Part shown: positions 16,615 to 24,624 of the stretch, piece after piece | Layout: every line of letters starts with the position of its first letter | How positions within the stretch are numbered: position 1 is the stretch's first letter | NCBI GenBank assembly: GCA_023424965.1 | Contig: JAFADI010000168.1 | Location: forward strand, 1 to 30,692 | DNA from: Bacillota bacterium | GTDB taxonomy: Bacteria; Bacillota; Clostridia; Acetivibrionales; JAFADI01 | Length of the DNA: 30,692 nt | Direction of reading: 5' to 3' | Notes under the pieces: model-generated | Told to the model about the DNA's origin: nothing | The model's database searches: none | Seen by the model: only the letters and a program-made list of their open reading frames with translations | Program-made: the position numbers and the translations under genes

Positions 16615-16633
16615 CCGTCACATCCCGTGACGG
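16615..16633 (-). repeat. Additional hairpin just after the hydrolase stop codon
   Basis: Perfect 7-bp stem CCGTCAC / GTGACGG with a 5-nt loop, 10 bp after the stop codon and before the main terminator. There is no U-run of its own, so it may protect the 3' end of the transcript. Confidence 0.45.
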
Positions 16634-16643
16634 AGGCTGATTT

Positions 16644-18794
16644 TTAAAACGGAGCCGCAATTTTTATGCAATCGATATTCGGCGCATATCCGTTGGTGCT
16701 TCCGAACCGGATGGTATTGTTCCCTGCGTTCAATGACACATCAAATACAATCGTGCGGTAGGTGTTCCAGGCCAAAGTGTTGTACCAGTAGTAGCCCACT
16801 GCCGTACCGCCGTTCACACTCACGGTGGCATACCGGTCCACGATGTTGTTATTATAGGCGTGATCCCCGATCTTTTCGGCATTGGCAAACTGGACCACCA
16901 TCCGGTAGGTACCTGCCGCGGCCACATTTACATTGTTGAACTGCAGCGTGTTTGCAGCACCGTTGCCTATATAGCCCACATATTGCCCCCCGGAAGCCGC
17001 ACTGTCGCTGGTTCTCACAGCCGTTCCCCCCAGGGTGTTGCCGGAAGCCTCCGCTTCATAGTTGGTGATGGTGCCGGTGGTGGCCGCCACATCAATGTAG
17101 TCGATGTTCACGCAGTCGGACTCATCGGTGGTATAGGCCTTAAAGTCCAGCCGGTTGATACCTGCCTGCAGGAATACCTTGGTTGTGGCACTGGCCCAGG
17201 TGCTCCAGCTGCCGGTCTGGGCGCAGGCCACATCCTTGGTCAGACCCCCGTTTACCGCCATCCGCAGGTATCTGGTGGCGGGCGCTCCGGAGTAAGGTCC
17301 TGCGGCGTACCGCAGGGTCACATTGTAATAACCGTCGTTTGCCGCCGTTACCACAAAGTTGGTGCTTGCATTATTTGTATTGCCGTAGCCCTGGGAGTAG
17401 CCTGTTCCGGAATAACCCGTTTCAGCGCTTGCAATGTTTGCCGTTCCGGTAATTTTTGCATACTCCGCTTCATACCGGTTGGAAACATTGGCCGTAGAAA
17501 GGTCGGTATTGGGAGTTACAATCATCTGATAGGCCGACAGCGCCTTCATATTGGTTACAGGCACCAGGATCTGCCCGTTGGATATGGTGTAATCGCCCTC
17601 CTGCTTGAAAACCGGGCCGTTGGAAGGGTTTGTCCCCGTGGTGGCGATTTCCCACAGGGTGATCCGTACAGAACTGCCAAAATAGGAAGGGAAGCCCTTT
17701 ACCACAACATCCGTGGCAAAAACGTCTCCGCTGCCGGGTGCTCCCCCAAACAGGACGCGGGCCTGCTTTTTAGCGCTGTCGTGAGCGGCAAGCCCCTGCA
17801 AGGACCCATTCTGTGTCGGAGGCGTCACCTGTACCGTATTTCCTGTCAGTTCTCCATACCACTTATACAGCCACCAGCCGCCGGTTGCCTTGTTGTTTTG
17901 CGTTACCAGGTCATTGAGGCTTCCCGCAATGGTCCAGTAAGCCAGGCATCCTTCTACCTTGCTGTTCTCCAGTCTCGTCATCCACTGGACCAGATTTCCC
18001 GGGACTCCCAGATCTCCGGAGCTCCTTGCATACTCATTGATGGAGATGGGCCGTGCGGATATGCCCAGGTTTGTCTCGATGGCCCTGTAGTTGCTGACGT
18101 TGCTGTACCAACTGGTGAAAAAGCTGTTCCCTAATTCATGCCAGGTAATTACATCGGGAAGGCAGCTGTTGTTTTTGCAAAAAGTCATGAACTGGTTGTA
18201 TGCCGTATTATTGTATGCTGCAAAGTTGGGTCCTGCAATTTTGGCCGTAGAGTCGATGGAACGGATTTTATTGTATATTGTTTTCCAGTCGTTGCACAAG
18301 CCGGTGACGTTGCCGCTGTACCAGATCTGGTCCGGTTCGTTGAATGGAACGTAAACATATTTGCTGCGGTTGGGATCCGCCACCACTTTTCTGACCATGG
18401 TGTCCACCTTGGCCAGGTAATCGTTGATTCCCAGATTCTCATAGGGCCAGTTCTGGTAGATGTCCTGCATGTATATCTGGACATACCTTCCGCCATTTCT
18501 GATAAACTGGGGTGCAATTTTAAGGGCGTCCCCATTGGGATGCTGCAGGCCGTCCGGAGCTTTTTGCGCCGTAGTATACGGGTTCAACGGCAGCAGTACA
18601 TTATCGGTGGGTACTCCTTCGCTGCCCATCCCATAAAGAAATCCTGAGGCGCCGTACTTGATTGCACCTGTGTTTACCGACAGGTCCACCACCAGCTGCT
18701 GGGCCGCAAATCCCGTTGAAACCGGCAGGCCTCCCAAAATAACCGCCATGCATAACACCAATACCAATACCTTTTTAACACCCATCTTCTTCAT
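16644..18794 (-). CDS. Secreted clan GH-A glycoside hydrolase with two C-terminal CBM6/CBM35-like modules
   Basis: Extracellular polysaccharide hydrolase, 716 residues. A signal peptide (about 1-30) ends near GFAA. The catalytic (beta/alpha)8 domain spans about 35-320, with N152-E153 in PFNEPDQ as the likely acid/base and E254 in ISINEYAR as the likely nucleophile, the spacing of clan GH-A retaining enzymes; the sequence is reminiscent of GH39-like proteins. A beta-rich domain (320-430) follows, then two modules starting YEAEYAKITG (441-571) and YEAEASGNTL (579-715), each with the opening YEAE and closing NIDYI/NIDCI strands typical of CBM6/CBM35. No dockerin or SLH domain is seen. It is the last gene of the sugar operon, 113 bp after the alpha-galactosidase gene, before a terminator. 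Substrate not determinable; the exact GH family is uncertain. Confidence 0.85.
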   Translation of the reverse strand: MKKMGVKKVLVLVLCMAVILGGLPVSTGFAAQQLVVDLSVNTGAIKYGASGFLYGMGSEGVPTDNVLLPLNPYTTAQKAPDGLQHPNGDALKIAPQFIRNGGRYVQIYMQDIYQNWPYENLGINDYLAKVDTMVRKVVADPNRSKYVYVPFNEPDQIWYSGNVTGLCNDWKTIYNKIRSIDSTAKIAGPNFAAYNNTAYNQFMTFCKNNSCLPDVITWHELGNSFFTSWYSNVSNYRAIETNLGISARPISINEYARSSGDLGVPGNLVQWMTRLENSKVEGCLAYWTIAGSLNDLVTQNNKATGGWWLYKWYGELTGNTVQVTPPTQNGSLQGLAAHDSAKKQARVLFGGAPGSGDVFATDVVVKGFPSYFGSSVRITLWEIATTGTNPSNGPVFKQEGDYTISNGQILVPVTNMKALSAYQMIVTPNTDLSTANVSNRYEAEYAKITGTANIASAETGYSGTGYSQGYGNTNNASTNFVVTAANDGYYNVTLRYAAGPYSGAPATRYLRMAVNGGLTKDVACAQTGSWSTWASATTKVFLQAGINRLDFKAYTTDESDCVNIDYIDVAATTGTITNYEAEASGNTLGGTAVRTSDSAASGGQYVGYIGNGAANTLQFNNVNVAAAGTYRMVVQFANAEKIGDHAYNNNIVDRYATVSVNGGTAVGYYWYNTLAWNTYRTIVFDVSLNAGNNTIRFGSTNGYAPNIDCIKIAAPF

Positions 18795-18907
18795 AATCCT
18801 TTACCATCCTTTCACAATCATGTGATTTGAAATAACTGCCTGCTCTTCATAAAGCCCCGGTCAGCTCACTTCAACCATATCCATCCCCCCCTTTCCCTTC
18901 TCCAGGC

Positions 18908-20995
18908 TCAAAACTCTATCTCAAAAAGCCTTGCGGAATTTTGCCTGTCCATGATGACAGTAAGGCTTGAGCTTTCAGCATTCCAGCGGAATTTACAATC
19001 CCCCGAGGAAGGATAGGCGCACCGTACGGATACCTCCCTGCCCCTCAGGAAATCCATGGGCAGGACGCAACTTGCTTCACCGCCCTCAAGCCTCCACAGG
19101 GCCAGGTATGCTTTACCGCTGCATTTCAGCCCCAGGCTGAGCCATGGCTCAGTGTACGAGGGAAGCCCCAGGGGCCAGAAGGGCAAACCTTCTTTTATGT
19201 CCTGCCTGACGGCTTTATAGTATTCCAGCGCCTCTTTTACCAGCCCGAAGCCTTCAGGGGAAATTTCCGCCAGGTGTCCGCTCTGATGGATTCGCATCAA
19301 CAGAGCGTTTACCATGTTGAAGATGACTTCCTCCCTGTCCCCGTCCCTTAAAGGATAGGACCAGATGGCAGCCTGCTCGGGAGTTACCGCCGTAAGGCAG
19401 CCTGCCGCAATGGAAGCCATCTTCCTGTAGTCTGTCTGATCGGTGACCGACTGGATGCTGTACCTGCTGAGGAGGGCATACTCCATCCGCATGCCTCCGC
19501 TGCCGCAATTTTCAATGACCAGGGAGGGATGCTTGCGGAATATGCCGTCAATCCAGTTCAAATAGGCCCGGTTGTGCTGCAGCAGGCCGTCTCCGAAACT
19601 GTCGGCATCCAGCTCCGTCCCTACTCCGGCATTGATGTTGTAGTCGATCTTGATGTAGCCCACGCCATATTCATTGACCAGCCTCTCCACAACGCCATCC
19701 GCATGCCGGATGACCCTCGGGTTCCTGAAGTCCAGCTGGTACCTGCCCCGGTCGATCACCGGCTTTCCATGCCTTTTGAAAAACCAGTCGTCGGGAATGT
19801 GCTTCGCCAGGGGGCATTGGATCCCCATGACCTCCAGTTCCAGCCACAGACCGGGAATCATTCCCTTTGACCGGATATAATCCAGGGGTTCTTTGATTCC
19901 CCCTGGAAACCGTCTGCCCGACGGCAGCCATTCACCGACGCCGTCCCACCATTCCCCGTCGGAATACCAGCCCGCATCAATGCAGAAGTACTCACAGCCC
20001 GCTTGCGCCGCGGCGTCAATCAGGGGAATCAGCTTTTCCGTGGTGGGGTCTCCGAAAAGGCAGTTCATGTAGTCGTTGAAGATGACCGGCAGCCTCTCGT
20101 TGTCTTCGTTGGGCCTCCGTATCCGCCTCCTGTATTTCGTCATTTCCCCGATGGCATCCTGGAAATTGCCGTTTGTGAAGACCACCGCCGCCGTCACCGT
20201 CTCAAAGCACTCTCCCGGTTTAAGGTTTTTCCACCAGCCGTTCTCCTGCTCCGCAGGCCCGCTCAGGTGCAGGTAAAGCTGCTTTGCCACGTCGCTGATT
20301 TCCCAGTGCCAGGAGCCGTTGTTTTCAATCTGCCACAGGAGGGTGCTGCCGGTTTCCCCGTTCTGGAAGCAGCCCATGGGCAGGTGTTCGGAGCTGGGCC
20401 AGGTCCCTGTGCTGCTTAAAGCGATGCGCTTCATGGAAAATTCGTTGACGGGGTAGAGTCCCAGTTGGGGAAGACTGTATTCCTTCCACTGGGCTTCGCC
20501 GTACCAGGTGCTGTGGGGGATGTGCATCCTGCTTTTTTCTTCCCAGCTTCGCAGACCTTCCTTTGCGATTCCCGTAAGGGCAAAAGAGGTCACGTACTCC
20601 AGCCCCTTGCAGCTGTCTCCCGTGTTTTCCACCACCGTCCAGGACCTTATGGCCTGCACGCCGTCATAGAATTGCAGGTGGCTGGTCACCAGCAGGCCCT
20701 CTGCCTGCAGGAGGATTTCCAGCTTTCGTCCCGCCCCATTTCTAAAATCCCTGTGGCCCTTATATTTTAAGCAGCTCCCCGGGGCGCTGCCCGTATGCTT
20801 GGAACCGTGATTGTCATTCTGGTTTCCTCCTGATACGTGAACCTCTACCAGCCGGAACCATTTCCGCTGTTCCTCCGGTATTTTCTCTTCCTCCAACGGC
20901 GTGGAGGAAAAGTGCAAAAGCCGCGCATCTCCCTCTTCCGTTATTTCCACTACCAGGTATAGCTTGTTTTCATTTATGGAAATCCTTTGCGTCAT
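18908..20995 (-). CDS. Alpha-galactosidase, GH36-type (clan GH-D)
   Basis: Cytoplasmic enzyme (no signal peptide) that would remove alpha-1,6-galactose from imported oligosaccharides. 695 residues, usual GH36 size. An N-terminal beta-sandwich (about 1-290) precedes the barrel (about 300-620). Landmarks: FCIDAGWYSD near 337-346, PGLWLELEVMG near 381-391, YIKIDYN with the nucleophile D451, the ENCGSGGMRM loop near 495-504, and SVTDQTDYRK with the acid/base D519 (or D522). The loop before D451 and the ENCGSGG motif are typical of the melibiase family. The ATG at 20995 is preceded by AAGGTGAGGG. It lies 39 bp after the MalG-type permease gene. Some relatives act on other alpha-glycosides, for example alpha-N-acetylgalactosaminides, so substrate is inferred. 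Confidence 0.88.
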   Translation of the reverse strand: MTQRISINENKLYLVVEITEEGDARLLHFSSTPLEEEKIPEEQRKWFRLVEVHVSGGNQNDNHGSKHTGSAPGSCLKYKGHRDFRNGAGRKLEILLQAEGLLVTSHLQFYDGVQAIRSWTVVENTGDSCKGLEYVTSFALTGIAKEGLRSWEEKSRMHIPHSTWYGEAQWKEYSLPQLGLYPVNEFSMKRIALSSTGTWPSSEHLPMGCFQNGETGSTLLWQIENNGSWHWEISDVAKQLYLHLSGPAEQENGWWKNLKPGECFETVTAAVVFTNGNFQDAIGEMTKYRRRIRRPNEDNERLPVIFNDYMNCLFGDPTTEKLIPLIDAAAQAGCEYFCIDAGWYSDGEWWDGVGEWLPSGRRFPGGIKEPLDYIRSKGMIPGLWLELEVMGIQCPLAKHIPDDWFFKRHGKPVIDRGRYQLDFRNPRVIRHADGVVERLVNEYGVGYIKIDYNINAGVGTELDADSFGDGLLQHNRAYLNWIDGIFRKHPSLVIENCGSGGMRMEYALLSRYSIQSVTDQTDYRKMASIAAGCLTAVTPEQAAIWSYPLRDGDREEVIFNMVNALLMRIHQSGHLAEISPEGFGLVKEALEYYKAVRQDIKEGLPFWPLGLPSYTEPWLSLGLKCSGKAYLALWRLEGGEASCVLPMDFLRGREVSVRCAYPSSGDCKFRWNAESSSLTVIMDRQNSARLFEIEF

Positions 20996-21034
20996 AACTA
21001 TCCCTCACCTTTTTGTAAGAATGCGTACCTGCCT

Positions 21035-21901
21035 TTAACCCTTCACTGCGCCCACCGTCATGCCCTTGATGAAATACTTCTGGAGAGAAATAAAAAGGAT
21101 TGCCACCGGCAGGACGGATAATACGATGGCTGCGGATGCCGTTGAGTAATCGCTTGCCTGGGCGTTGAACAACTGCTGTATGGAGACGGTCAGGGTTTTC
21201 ATTTCCTTATTGCTGATATAGAGATTGGCCATCAGATAGTCGTTCCATATCTGGAAGGCCTGCATGATAACAAGGGTCGCCATGGCCGGTTTCAACAGCG
21301 GCATGACAATGGAGAAATAGGTCCTGTAGATGGAGCAGCCGTCAATCCGGGCCGCCTCCTCCAATTCGATGGGAACGGTATTCATAAAGCTGGTCATGAG
21401 AAATACACCGAAGGACATGCCCGTAGCAATGTACATCAGGATGATCCCATACCCCTGGTTCACCAGCCCCATTTTGTAGCCGATAATATAGATGGGCAGA
21501 AAAAGTGCCTGGTAGGGAATGAGAATACCGATCAGAAAATACACATAGCTGAATTTGAAGAAGCCCTTCTTGCACCTGGCAATGGCCCATGCGGACGCTC
21601 CGCAAAGAAGTGCCAGGATGATTACGGACAGGACGGTATACAGCAGGGTGTTCCGGTAGGTGACAAGCAGATTCAGCTTTTTAAAGGCGTTCACATAGTT
21701 CTCCAGGTAGAAGCTCTCGGGTAAGGCCAGGGGATTGCTCACCAAAAGCTCCCGCTTTGTCTTAAAGGAGTAGTTGACAATGATCACAAGGGGCGCAACA
21801 AAAATGATTCCTACGATTGTCATAAAAATCTGGCTCAGGAAAGTTCCGGACGTATACTCCCGTCTTTCAGCGCTATCCGCTGAATGATTGTTTCCCATCA
21901 C
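21035..21901 (-). CDS. Carbohydrate ABC transporter permease, MalG type
   Basis: Inner-membrane permease subunit (CUT1 class), 288 residues, with six predicted spans starting at about residue 24. The EAA loop is LEEAARIDGCSIYRTYFSIVMPLLKPA split around the glycine expected for ATPase contact. The C-terminus FIKGMTVGAVKG is the classic MalG/LacG ending. The start could be GTG 21901 or ATG 21898; AAGGAGGTG lies 5-8 nt upstream and better fits the GTG. The start overlaps the stop of the MalF-type gene by 4 bp (GTGA), so translation is coupled. No ATPase gene is present in the operon; a shared MsmX-like protein is expected elsewhere. Confidence 0.93.
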   Translation of the reverse strand: MMGNNHSADSAERREYTSGTFLSQIFMTIVGIIFVAPLVIIVNYSFKTKRELLVSNPLALPESFYLENYVNAFKKLNLLVTYRNTLLYTVLSVIILALLCGASAWAIARCKKGFFKFSYVYFLIGILIPYQALFLPIYIIGYKMGLVNQGYGIILMYIATGMSFGVFLMTSFMNTVPIELEEAARIDGCSIYRTYFSIVMPLLKPAMATLVIMQAFQIWNDYLMANLYISNKEMKTLTVSIQQLFNAQASDYSTASAAIVLSVLPVAILFISLQKYFIKGMTVGAVKG

Positions 21902-22779
21902 AGCTGCACCTCCTTTTCCCGCAAGAACTTGAGCTGTATGGCGGCCACCGCCAGCAGCACCAGCACAAGGGCGATGGACATGGCAGATCCGTAGCCATAC
22001 TGTCTTGCACCGATGGCAGTATTGTAAATCAAATAGATAATGGACGTGGAGGCCCGGCCCGGTCCGCCTCCCGTGGAGGAAACCATCAGTTCGTAGACCT
22101 TCAGCGACCCGGTGGTTATTCCCACAATGCAGATGGTAAATGCGGGAGCCAGCAGCGGAACCGTGATATTCAAAAATTTCCTGAAGCGGTTCGCACCGTC
22201 AATGATGGCCGCTTCATACAATTCCGTCGGTATGGACTGCAGGGCGGCAAGGTATATCAGCATCCAGTACCCGATCCACTGCCAGTTGTTTGCAATCAGC
22301 AATCCGGTGAGGACTGTTTCGGGGCTGCCGAACAGAAGAAAATTGATGTCCGTTCCCAGCAGGTTGTTCACCGCCGGCAAAACATTCGAATACACCCTGA
22401 GCCAAATAAAACCGGCAATAACGGCGCTTATCAGGCATGGAACAAAAAATACCGTCCTCAATATCCTTTTTCCCTTGATGGCGCTGTCCAGGATAAGGGC
22501 AAAAAGCAAAGCAAACACATTCTGGATAATGGTGTTCCAAACGGTAAACTTTACGGTGAAGGCCCAGGCATCGCGCACATAGGCATCGGTAAAGAATCTG
22601 GCATAATTCTGCAGGCCCACAAAGGGCTGCTCTGCCGTCATCCCGTTCCAGCTCGTCAAGGAATACCTGAAGGCAAGGAACATGGGAAAGATCAAGCCGA
22701 TGGTAAAGATGATAAAACCCGGCAAAACCAGTGAGGCATATTGAAGGGTTATGTTCCGGTTGATAGATTTTTGGTGCAT
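21898..22779 (-). CDS. Carbohydrate ABC transporter permease, MalF/UgpA type
   Basis: Inner-membrane permease subunit (CUT1 class), 293 residues from the ATG at 22779, which has AAAAGGAGATC 6-8 nt upstream; a longer in-frame start at 22851 would reach through the inter-gene hairpin and is rejected. About six hydrophobic spans, the first at about 15-37. The EAA loop is YEAAIIDGANRFRKFLNITV, with the invariant glycine. It pairs with the downstream MalG-type protein. It is separated from the binding-protein gene by an 88-bp gap that holds a strong stem-loop. Confidence 0.92.
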   Translation of the reverse strand: MHQKSINRNITLQYASLVLPGFIIFTIGLIFPMFLAFRYSLTSWNGMTAEQPFVGLQNYARFFTDAYVRDAWAFTVKFTVWNTIIQNVFALLFALILDSAIKGKRILRTVFFVPCLISAVIAGFIWLRVYSNVLPAVNNLLGTDINFLLFGSPETVLTGLLIANNWQWIGYWMLIYLAALQSIPTELYEAAIIDGANRFRKFLNITVPLLAPAFTICIVGITTGSLKVYELMVSSTGGGPGRASTSIIYLIYNTAIGARQYGYGSAMSIALVLVLLAVAAIQLKFLREKEVQL

Positions 22780-22802
22780 AATTCCGATCTCCTTTTGAAC
22801 AA

Positions 22803-22835
22803 ACAGGGGAATAACAACCTGCATTATTCCCCTGT
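22803..22835 (-). promoter_or_regulatory. Perfect 12-bp stem-loop between binding protein and permease genes
   Basis: Left arm ACAGGGGAATAA (22803-22814) and right arm TTATTCCCCTGT (22824-22835) with a 9-nt loop. It begins about 33 nt after the binding-protein stop. Only a short TTTG follows on the minus strand, so it would be at best a leaky terminator. Such elements after a binding-protein gene commonly stabilise the 5' segment of the mRNA and attenuate the permease genes, giving more binding protein than channel. Confidence 0.7.
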
Positions 22836-22867
22836 GATAGTAAAGTTCCAATATTTTTGTTCCGGTT

Positions 22868-24190
22868 TTACGGCTTGCTAGCTTCCTTCCTTGCGTCGGA
22901 TGCCTTCAGGGCCGCGTCGATGGTTGACTTGCCCTGCAGCCAGGTAGCGATGTCCTTTGCATTTTCTTCCTGGAAGCCGCCCCATTTCAACTGGTTGTTG
23001 CCGATGTTGGCGTCAATGATTTTTCCTTCGGCGGCATACTTGTCGATATCCTTCTGGCTTGCATTCGGGAAGGTAGGACTTACACCCTTCAACATGGAAG
23101 CGGTCTTGGTAAAGTTGTAGATTTCAAGGGCCAGGTCCTTGTCACCGGTCATCACTTCCAGCACCTTGTCTACCGCATCGAGATTCTTCGATTTGGCGCT
23201 GGCCATAATGGTGATGTTGGGCTCAAAGATAAGTTTTGAGTCGCCGGTCTGGTTGGGGAACGGGAATATGCCGAAATCAAAGTCCTTATCCACGTTTATG
23301 AAGTTCTGTATGGACCAGGAACCGGATACCTTCATGGCCGCCTTCCCCTGTACAAGCCTTGCGTCGCAATCGGTCTGGGCCAGGGAGAAGGTTTCCTTGC
23401 TCCAGGTGTTGTCATAAATCAGTTTGTTGTATTCATAGCACTTTTTATACTCCGACGATGCGGCGAAGGACACCTTGCCTGCACGGAGCTGGTCGCCCCA
23501 ATCGGGGGTTCTGCTGAACACGTCGTTGATGGCAAACTGCATGGTGATATTGCCGATGCTCCAGGTGTCAACCATATGGGTTGCAAAAGGAGTGATTCCT
23601 TTTTCCTTCAGCTTTGCAATTACCTCCTGAAGCTCCGCCTGGGTGGCAGGGACCTTGATTCCGTTTTCTTCAAACAGCTTTCTGTTATAGTAAACACCCT
23701 GGTAAAGTGCGTTGTAGACAACACCGTAAGTCTTGCCGCTGATTGTAACTCCAGGGATGGCCGCATCCAGGATATTGGACAGGTACGGCTTTCCCGTCAG
23801 GTCTGCCAATACGCCCTGGGAACCATAGGTTGCAACGTCCTGTGCCTTACCGATCATAATGTCGGGCAAACCGGACTGCAGGTATTGCTGCATCTTGGGC
23901 TGGAAGCCGTCTCCCCATCCGACGGTTTCCCACTGGAGCTTGATGTTGGGGTATTTTTTTGCCAGCGCCTTGTCAATCATATCCTCAATGCCGGCATCCG
24001 TTGTTGATTGTCCCGCAAGAACGGAAAGCGTGACTTTTTCATCTTTTTTGTCTTCCTGCGTCTGTTCCGTCTTGGCAGGCTCTTCGGTCTTTTTCTCCTC
24101 GGTAGCTGCAGGCGCTCCGCCGCACCCGGCCACGGAAACGAGCATTGCCGCCACCAGCATGGCTGTAATCAGGCTTTTGATTTTTTTCAT
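22868..24190 (-). CDS. Carbohydrate ABC transporter substrate-binding lipoprotein
   Basis: Extracytoplasmic sugar-binding protein (SBP_bac_1 class), 440 residues, first gene of the sugar operon. Lipoprotein signal MKKIKSLITAML with lipobox SVAGC and C23, followed by an acidic/lysine-rich tether (TEEKKTEEPAKTEQ). Later features include LAKKYPNIKLQWETVGWGD, YNALYQGVYYNRKLFEENG (the hinge-region tyrosine motif of this class) and VQGKAAMKVSGSW, the usual ligand-loop block. The start is ATG 24190 with GGGAGG 7 nt upstream; a longer in-frame start at 24247 has no ribosome site and would hide the signal peptide. Given the GH36 and GH-A genes downstream, the ligand is likely an oligosaccharide with alpha-galactosyl residues, which is inference. 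Confidence 0.93.
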   Translation of the reverse strand: MKKIKSLITAMLVAAMLVSVAGCGGAPAATEEKKTEEPAKTEQTQEDKKDEKVTLSVLAGQSTTDAGIEDMIDKALAKKYPNIKLQWETVGWGDGFQPKMQQYLQSGLPDIMIGKAQDVATYGSQGVLADLTGKPYLSNILDAAIPGVTISGKTYGVVYNALYQGVYYNRKLFEENGIKVPATQAELQEVIAKLKEKGITPFATHMVDTWSIGNITMQFAINDVFSRTPDWGDQLRAGKVSFAASSEYKKCYEYNKLIYDNTWSKETFSLAQTDCDARLVQGKAAMKVSGSWSIQNFINVDKDFDFGIFPFPNQTGDSKLIFEPNITIMASAKSKNLDAVDKVLEVMTGDKDLALEIYNFTKTASMLKGVSPTFPNASQKDIDKYAAEGKIIDANIGNNQLKWGGFQEENAKDIATWLQGKSTIDAALKASDARKEASKP

Positions 24191-24348
24191 AATTGACCTC
24201 CCCATAAATGGTTGTAAAGTTGACTGCAATTCCTGTACATTTTGCATTCGCGGTACCGTAATTCAACTATACCTCCTGGCGGCCCCAAAACGAATGTACA
24301 TATTTAACTTCTTCGCATGTAGATTTTTTACCATGCCCCGTTGCATGC
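24191..24348 (-). promoter_or_regulatory. Leader/promoter region of the sugar operon
   Basis: 158-bp non-coding region that must contain the operon promoter; no convincing -35/-10 pair is visible (a TATAGT word lacks a -35), which fits dependence on an activator. It holds short palindromes that could be operators: TGTACA at 24234-24239 and 24295-24300, CGGTACCG at 24251-24258, and TTGCATGCAA at 24341-24350 abutting the terminator. No CcpA cre-like site was recognised. Confidence 0.4.
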
Positions 24349-24388
24349 AAAAAACCTGTGGTTCGAAATCTCAAACCACAGGTTTTTT
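24349..24388. terminator. Strong bidirectional intrinsic terminator
   Basis: Perfect 15-bp inverted repeat: left arm AAAAAACCTGTGGTT (24349-24363), right arm AACCACAGGTTTTTT (24374-24388), 10-nt loop. The A6/T6 ends give a U-run in either direction. It lies about 240 bp beyond the stop of the lone binding-protein gene and just upstream of the sugar operon leader, so it isolates the two transcription units. Confidence 0.85.
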
Positions 24389-24497
24389 AACTTAATTGTA
24401 CTATGTTAAAATGGCATTATTTATTCCAAAAAGGCTTCAAAGCACCCCGTGCAGTGGAGAACAGCAAACCATTGGCACGAAAGTTCGAGGTCCTTAC

Positions 24498-24596
24498 TCA
24501 CGGGTCATCCCAGTTTGTTTCCCATTCCTTTACTGCCTCGAAGCATTCCTCATAGAGTGAAGCCTTTTCTCCATAAATAATGCCTTTTACCACCAT
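24498..24596 (-). CDS. Possible 32-residue ORF (doubtful)
   Basis: An open frame of 32 codons beginning MVVKGIIYGEKASL and ending EWETNWDDP, in the 236-bp gap between the lone binding-protein gene and the terminator. It is rich in Glu/Trp/Lys and looks protein-like, resembling the tail of a larger protein, but there is no ribosome site before the ATG and a stop codon lies five codons upstream in frame. It may be a small peptide or the relic of a lost gene. I recognise no family. Confidence 0.2.
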   Translation of the reverse strand: MVVKGIIYGEKASLYEECFEAVKEWETNWDDP

Positions 24597-24624
24597 AACA
24601 AAGTAGTATTAACTTTCTTGATTG

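Noticed and set aside
16860..18134. 424-codon plus-strand open frame
   Set aside because: Lies wholly antisense to the secreted hydrolase gene, which has a signal peptide, catalytic motifs and CBMs; the plus-strand product shows no recognisable domain and no ribosome site.
22780..22851. Longer MalF-type start at 22851
   Set aside because: It would translate through the perfect stem-loop and lacks a ribosome site, whereas ATG 22779 has AAAAGGAGATC correctly placed.
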